Assembly (NCBI GenBank): GCA_028274465.1
Contig: CM051456.1
Coordinates: 118,436,880 to 118,500,879, forward strand
Length of the DNA stretch: 64,000 bases
Direction: 5' to 3'
DNA from: Plantago ovata
Lineage: Eukaryota; Streptophyta; Magnoliopsida; Lamiales; Plantaginaceae
Shown: piece by piece, positions 60,300-64,000 of the stretch
How the letters are laid out: every line of letters starts with the position of its first letter
Numbering within the stretch: the stretch's first letter is position 1
Made by a program: the position numbers and the translations under genes
The notes under the pieces: model-generated
Databases searched by the model: none
What the model was told of the DNA's origin: nothing
The model's input: only the letters and a program-made list of their open reading frames with translations

Positions 60300-60396
60300 A
60301 GTCTAATCTTCTTGATTAAATTATTTTTGACGTTGGATGCTTTTACGAAAGCTTTGATCTTGCAATTATCACTAATCAAGAAGATTAGTCAGAATA
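60300..60396. repeat. inverted repeat
   Basis: CTAATCTTCTTGATTA at about 60303-60318 is inverted as TAATCAAGAAGATTAG at about 60374-60389, with a loop of roughly 55 bp. It lies in a presumed intron between the MATH fragment and the following exon. Confidence 0.8.
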
Positions 60397-60519
60397 CATT
60401 TCTGTTTCGCGATGCTAAATGTAAGTTTTATTTAATATAATTGAATTGTATGTATTTTTATATTCTTATTTTATTATACATTCGCTAATTATATTTTATT
60501 TTTGTTCGAATGTCTTCAG

Positions 60520-60988
60520 ATTTGTCTTTTCTTTTCCGGGATGATGCATTGAACGGCATTACTGAACAGATGAAGTTCGATGCTAATTGGGTTAGTTTTT
60601 ATCACTGTTTTTGTATTCTGATGAAATTGTTCGCTGCTCATTGATTAGTCAAATTTTCTTGAAGATTTTTTTTTTGATGTTGGATGCCTTTAGAAAGTTT
60701 TGATCTTGCAATTATCTCTAACAATTCGTAGTCAGTCCTGTATTTTTTTTATTCTTATTCAATCCGTATTCTATTATACATTCGCTAATGATATTTTATT
60801 TTTCTTTGAAGGTTGATGTTTTCGAGTACAAGACCTTCCATCGAGTACAACCTTTTCTAGACATTTTAATGGAAGTGAATCATCCAATGTCCGATTACGC
60901 GACATATATCTATAAAATGTTGAATAACAACAAAAATATTAGAGAAGATGGATTCTTACTGTGTGGCAAGATTGCTTCGATGCCTTGA
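60520..60988 (+). pseudogene. unrecognised exons downstream of the MATH fragment
   Basis: A segment encoding LNGITEQMKFDANW (about 60547-60590) is a diverged copy of LNDITDQRKLDANW (about 60205-60245), which follows the MATH fragment. After an intron (AG at about 60811) the frame reads VDVFEYKTFHRVQPFLDIL and continues to KIASMP and a TGA at 60986. I do not recognise the family. It may be the tail of a chimeric gene begun by the MATH exons or an exon captured from elsewhere. Confidence 0.4.
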
Positions 60989-61375
60989 TTGTTGTTGTAT
61001 TTGAAGAAATGTAAAGAAACGGGGTTGGAAGGAGTTTGCAAATTATATGATGGCGTGTTCATTACTAAATATTGTATTCCTAATTTTTTTTGTATTCATT
61101 CAATTCCAGAGTTAGTTTTTGTTGATGGTGATTTTTGTTATAGGTGTTTTGCTGATAATTAGATACGTAGCTACGGTTGTTCGTCTGATTATTCAATATT
61201 CAATGTGTCTTTTTAGTTTAAATGTAATTTACCGGCTTTGTGCCCAATCATATAAATTTGATATTAATTATATGACTTTAACATTGTTGGCCAATGTTTA
61301 AAATTTGAAATTATCAATCAACACTTCGAAGTTCTATCTTACATTATGTTGGATTCAATCTGGGATAAAACACTG

Positions 61376-61735
61376 GAAGATATTAAAAAGCCGGTAACCG
61401 TTAGCAAATCTTACACTCAAGCCGAATACAGAATTGTTTCTCACACATGTTGTGAAATAATATGGCTAAAGGCTCTACTAAGAGATTTCAATGTCAACAC
61501 AGAAAAGCCAATCACACTGCTATGTGATAATCAATCGGCTATCTACTTAATAAAGAATCCGGTCTTTCATGAAAGAACCAAACATATAGAAGTCGATTGT
61601 CATTTCGTTAGAGAAAAGGTTGATCAAAAGATTGTGAAACTTGATCACATATCAACAAAGAAGCAATTGGCTGACATTTTCACAAAAGCAGTTCCTTCTT
61701 CCAGTTTGCTAGAAGCTCTGTACATACCCAATTAG
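61376..61735 (+). mobile_element. Ty1/Copia fragment (RNase H end of pol)
   Basis: The frame reads YTQAEYRIVSHTCCEIIWLK, then LLCDNQSAIYLIKNPVFHER, TKHIEVDCHFVREKV and KKQLADIFTKAV. This is the standard RNase H end of Copia polyproteins and stops with TAG at 61733. Nothing upstream matches the reverse transcriptase, and no LTR is visible after it. Confidence 0.9.
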
Positions 61736-61874
61736 CATCACGCGATTTATTTTATGCTTTTAAATTGATTTAGTAACAATTAAGTTTTGTTCCGTAATAA
61801 TTACTGTAGATTATGAGTTATTAAATGTGACATATAATCGAATAAATCATTTAATTGAAATAAAAAAAAAAAAC

Positions 61875-61953
61875 AAAAGCTATGGCCAGAGGGATTCGAA
61901 CCCGAGTGGCATATACCATGAACATCACCACATTCCACTCGGCCACAGCTTTT
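61875..61953 (-). repeat. tRNA-like repeat unit 3
   Basis: The best-kept unit. The minus strand has box A TGGCCGAGTGG and box B GGTTCGAATCC, with inverted ends. Box A is identical to that of many plant Ser and Leu tRNAs. A long T-run follows on that strand. Confidence 0.75.
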
Positions 61954-62117
61954 CAATCGTTCATTGTTTACAACATCAAGTATTGGTGGTCGATTTCATA
62001 TTTTATGCTTTTAATTTTATTTGGTAACAATTAAATTTTGTTCCGTAATAATTACTGTAGATTATGAGTTATTAAATGTGACATATAATCGAATAAATCA
62101 TTTAATTGAAAAAAAAA

Positions 62118-62196
62118 AAAAGATGTGGCCAGAGGGATTCAAACCCGGGTGGCATATACCATGAACATCACCACATTCCACTAAGCCACAGCTTTT
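62118..62196 (-). repeat. tRNA-like repeat unit 4
   Basis: Offset 243 bp from the previous unit. Box A is TGGCTTAGTGG, box B is GGTTTGAATCC. One inverted end carries a substitution (AAAAGATGTGGC). Confidence 0.72.
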
Positions 62197-62361
62197 CAAT
62201 CATTCATTGTTTACAACATCAAGTATTGGTGGTTGATTTCATATTTTATGCTTTTAATTTTATTTGGTAACAATTAAGTTTTTTTTCCGTAATAATTACT
62301 CTAGATTATTAATTATTAAATCAGTGATTAATAAAATAAATTATTTAATTGAAAAAAAAAA

Positions 62362-62426
62362 AAAAGCTGTGGCCATAGGGATTTGAACCCTGGTGGCATA
62401 TACCATGAACATCACCACATTCCACA
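62362..62426 (-). repeat. tRNA-like repeat unit 5, truncated
   Basis: Offset 244 bp from the previous unit. Box B is kept (GGTTCAAATCC-like), but the box A end and the second inverted arm are missing after CATTCCACA. The flanking spacer is also lost on that side. Confidence 0.7.
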
Positions 62427-62890
62427 ACATTAAACGTAGACGTGTGAAATTTCATTTTGGATGAAGACGTGGATGTATGATATATCAATTTTATTTTATT
62501 TATGATTGTTCATTATTCATGTTTACACCTTTTTTTGCATGACTAAACTTTTAGAACTATCCTACTTCAAATGGTTATTTATGAAGTATGATTTTTACAA
62601 TTTGCTAGCATGTTTAGTGTCAGCAGCACGTTTCATCGTTACTTTGGAATGTACCAAATGTTATACTTTAGTTCTAGAAAATGTTAGTTTATGTAAGTGA
62701 AGTGTGCATGGTTTTGTAACAAATGTGATCTCAAACAGGTACATTATAGACTCACTGTTACGTTCAATACTTTTTTTCATTAGTACGTCATTATATTTCT
62801 TGACAATTGTTATATATTTAAATAAGTTGTCTATTTGTTAAGAATTTAACAAAATGTAGATTTAGAATTTAACAAAAAAAATCCATAACT

Positions 62891-62970
62891 AAAATCTGTG
62901 GCCGGAGGGAATTGAAACCGGGTGGTGAGTATGATGAAACTCACTACATTCCACTCGGCCATAGCTCTTT
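62891..62970 (-). repeat. tRNA-like repeat unit 6, diverged
   Basis: The most diverged unit. Box A TGGCCGAGTGG is kept, box B is degraded (GGTTTCAATTCC) and the inverted ends are imperfect. Confidence 0.6.
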
Positions 62971-63519
62971 AATCGTTTATTTTTGACAACATTTGATACT
63001 GGTACTTGATTTAATATGAATTTGCGTTCAATACTCGAAGTCGAATTTTTCAAATTTTGGAATACGCATAAGGCGTAGACCTTCCATCTTTAATAAATTG
63101 TTTAAATAAAGCAATGTGTTTAACTACACGCTTTACACAAATTATGGTATTGATTCGATTTTCTTTCTGTATTTAAATCACTCGAATTTTAAAGGATTTT
63201 GTGGTGACAGAATCCTCGGTTAGTATCTTCCTAAATATTGTGGTGATTGCTTCAAAATTTGCATAAACAATTCAATTATTCTTTTGCATTTTTTAGACTT
63301 CATATTCGTTCCAACTTATATACGGAAACGATATATATGCCAAAACTAATATATGTGCAAAAAAGGAACGATATATATTGCCAGAAAAACGTTTAAATAT
63401 ACTAACGATATATATCCCAAAAAACTCACTATATATATGCGCTTGCATCTCAGACTCTAATGCAAAATCTTAAGCATACGATTTTGTTATCAGTCGAACA
63501 ACAAAAAAAAGAGAAAAAG

Positions 63520-64000
63520 ATGAATCCAATTGCTCTTAAGGATCTTTGTAAGGACATGCAGGGTGTCGAGCTTTTCACCGTCACCGTTAAGGTTATCAAG
63601 CTTTGGAATTCGTTGGATACAAACAAGAACCCACTCGGGGTTGAGGCTATTTTAGTTGATAATGAGGTGATTATTATTATGCGTTCCTTAATTATGTTCT
63701 GTCGTTTGTAGTAACAACACTAATTTGTGGTTTGTTTTAATCATATAGGGCACCTTGATTCAAGGCACGTCTTCGAAGAGAATGTTGAAGTTTTTAACCA
63801 AAAGGCTTAAGGAGGGAGAAACATATAGAATCAGCAAGTTTGATGTGGAGGAAAATACTCCACCAAAGTATCAGAAGGGGAGGGAGAAACATATAGAATC
63901 AGCAAGGCTCGTGATGTGTTATGGTGCTGAAGTTACCCAGTGTAGGCCGGATCTCAGCATTCTGACTAACGGTATCAATTTGGTTGCTTATCGTGACATC
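63520..64000 (+). CDS. RPA70-like N-terminal (DUF223-type OB fold) gene, cut by the window end
   Basis: Exon 1 (63520-63669) encodes MNPIALKDLCKDMQGVELFT and continues to LVDNE. After an intron (GTGATT to ATAG) exon 2 starts at about 63750 with GTLIQGTSSKRMLKFLTKRL and continues KEGETYRISKFDVEENT. This is the first OB-fold region found in plant replication protein A1-like proteins and in RPA genes carried by Helitrons. An upstream ATG at 63460 is in frame, but the start at 63520 fits the family better. A 66-bp displaced repeat of GGGAGAAACATATAGAATCAGCAAG occurs at about 63815 and 63881. The second copy is read in a different frame, so the protein is altered after VEENTPPKYQKG. The rest is outside the window. 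Confidence 0.7.

Noticed and set aside
58838..62970. Functional tRNA genes
   Set aside because: Box A and box B are present, but a 5-bp T stem and an anticodon arm cannot be formed and the closing stem is too long. I call them tRNA-like repeats instead.
58838..62970. CRISPR-like array because of regular spacing
   Set aside because: The spacers are conserved rather than unique, and the host is a plant nuclear genome.
63460..63519. Upstream in-frame ATG of the RPA70-like gene
   Set aside because: The added residues are not family-like. The ATG at 63520 gives the usual N-terminus.

Overview
The window is nuclear DNA of a flowering plant, most likely a eudicot. Genes are intron-rich with AT-rich introns, and the predicted proteins belong to plant families: a two-domain DJ-1D, a NIP aquaporin, a type IIB Ca2+-ATPase, NF-YC and a DTX/MATE transporter. 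Stowaway-type MITEs, plant L1 LINEs, and Gypsy and Copia remnants lie between them. I cannot name the species from the sequence alone.

Layout. 1-2.7 kb: AT-rich spacer with a long (TA)n tract. 2.8-21 kb: a tandem cluster on the minus strand of PP1-like serine/threonine phosphatase genes and broken copies. Two copies have uninterrupted frames (17162-18390 and 19498-20984), one has a late frameshift (2842-4588), and at least three are decayed. Mixed in are an F-box pseudogene split by a solo LTR, a second F-box fragment, a TAF12 retrocopy, Gypsy and LINE debris, and stray copies of the last exon of the neighbouring DJ-1D gene. 21.8-28.4 kb: DJ-1D and a MATE transporter, both minus strand, separated by a Stowaway MITE. 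28.9-32.3 kb: a 5'-truncated LINE with a long open frame and an exact 16-bp target-site duplication. 33-41 kb: CTNNBL1-like splicing factor (plus strand) facing a mitochondrial ISCA2-like Fe-S assembly gene (minus strand). 41.3-46.5 kb: an intronless Ca2+-ATPase-like gene and a NIP aquaporin, divergently transcribed. 47.5-48.4 kb: nested DNA transposons and a tandem duplication. 49.6-53 kb: NF-YC with probable 5'UTR introns. 55.4-56.8 kb: a small membrane-protein gene and a roughly 300-bp tandem duplication. 58.8-63 kb: an array of tRNA-like repeats carrying Pol III box A and box B motifs, interrupted by UBP12/13 MATH-domain exons and a Copia fragment. The right edge holds the start of an RPA70-like gene.

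Most notable are two independent families that look like pseudoenzymes. Every readable PP1-like copy has Asn in place of the metal-bridging Asp (PP1 Asp92). The Ca2+-ATPase-like gene keeps a 946-codon frame, yet its phosphorylated Asp is Asn and all three expected Ca2+-ligand positions are replaced. The tRNA-like array is the other structure that standard gene categories do not explain.
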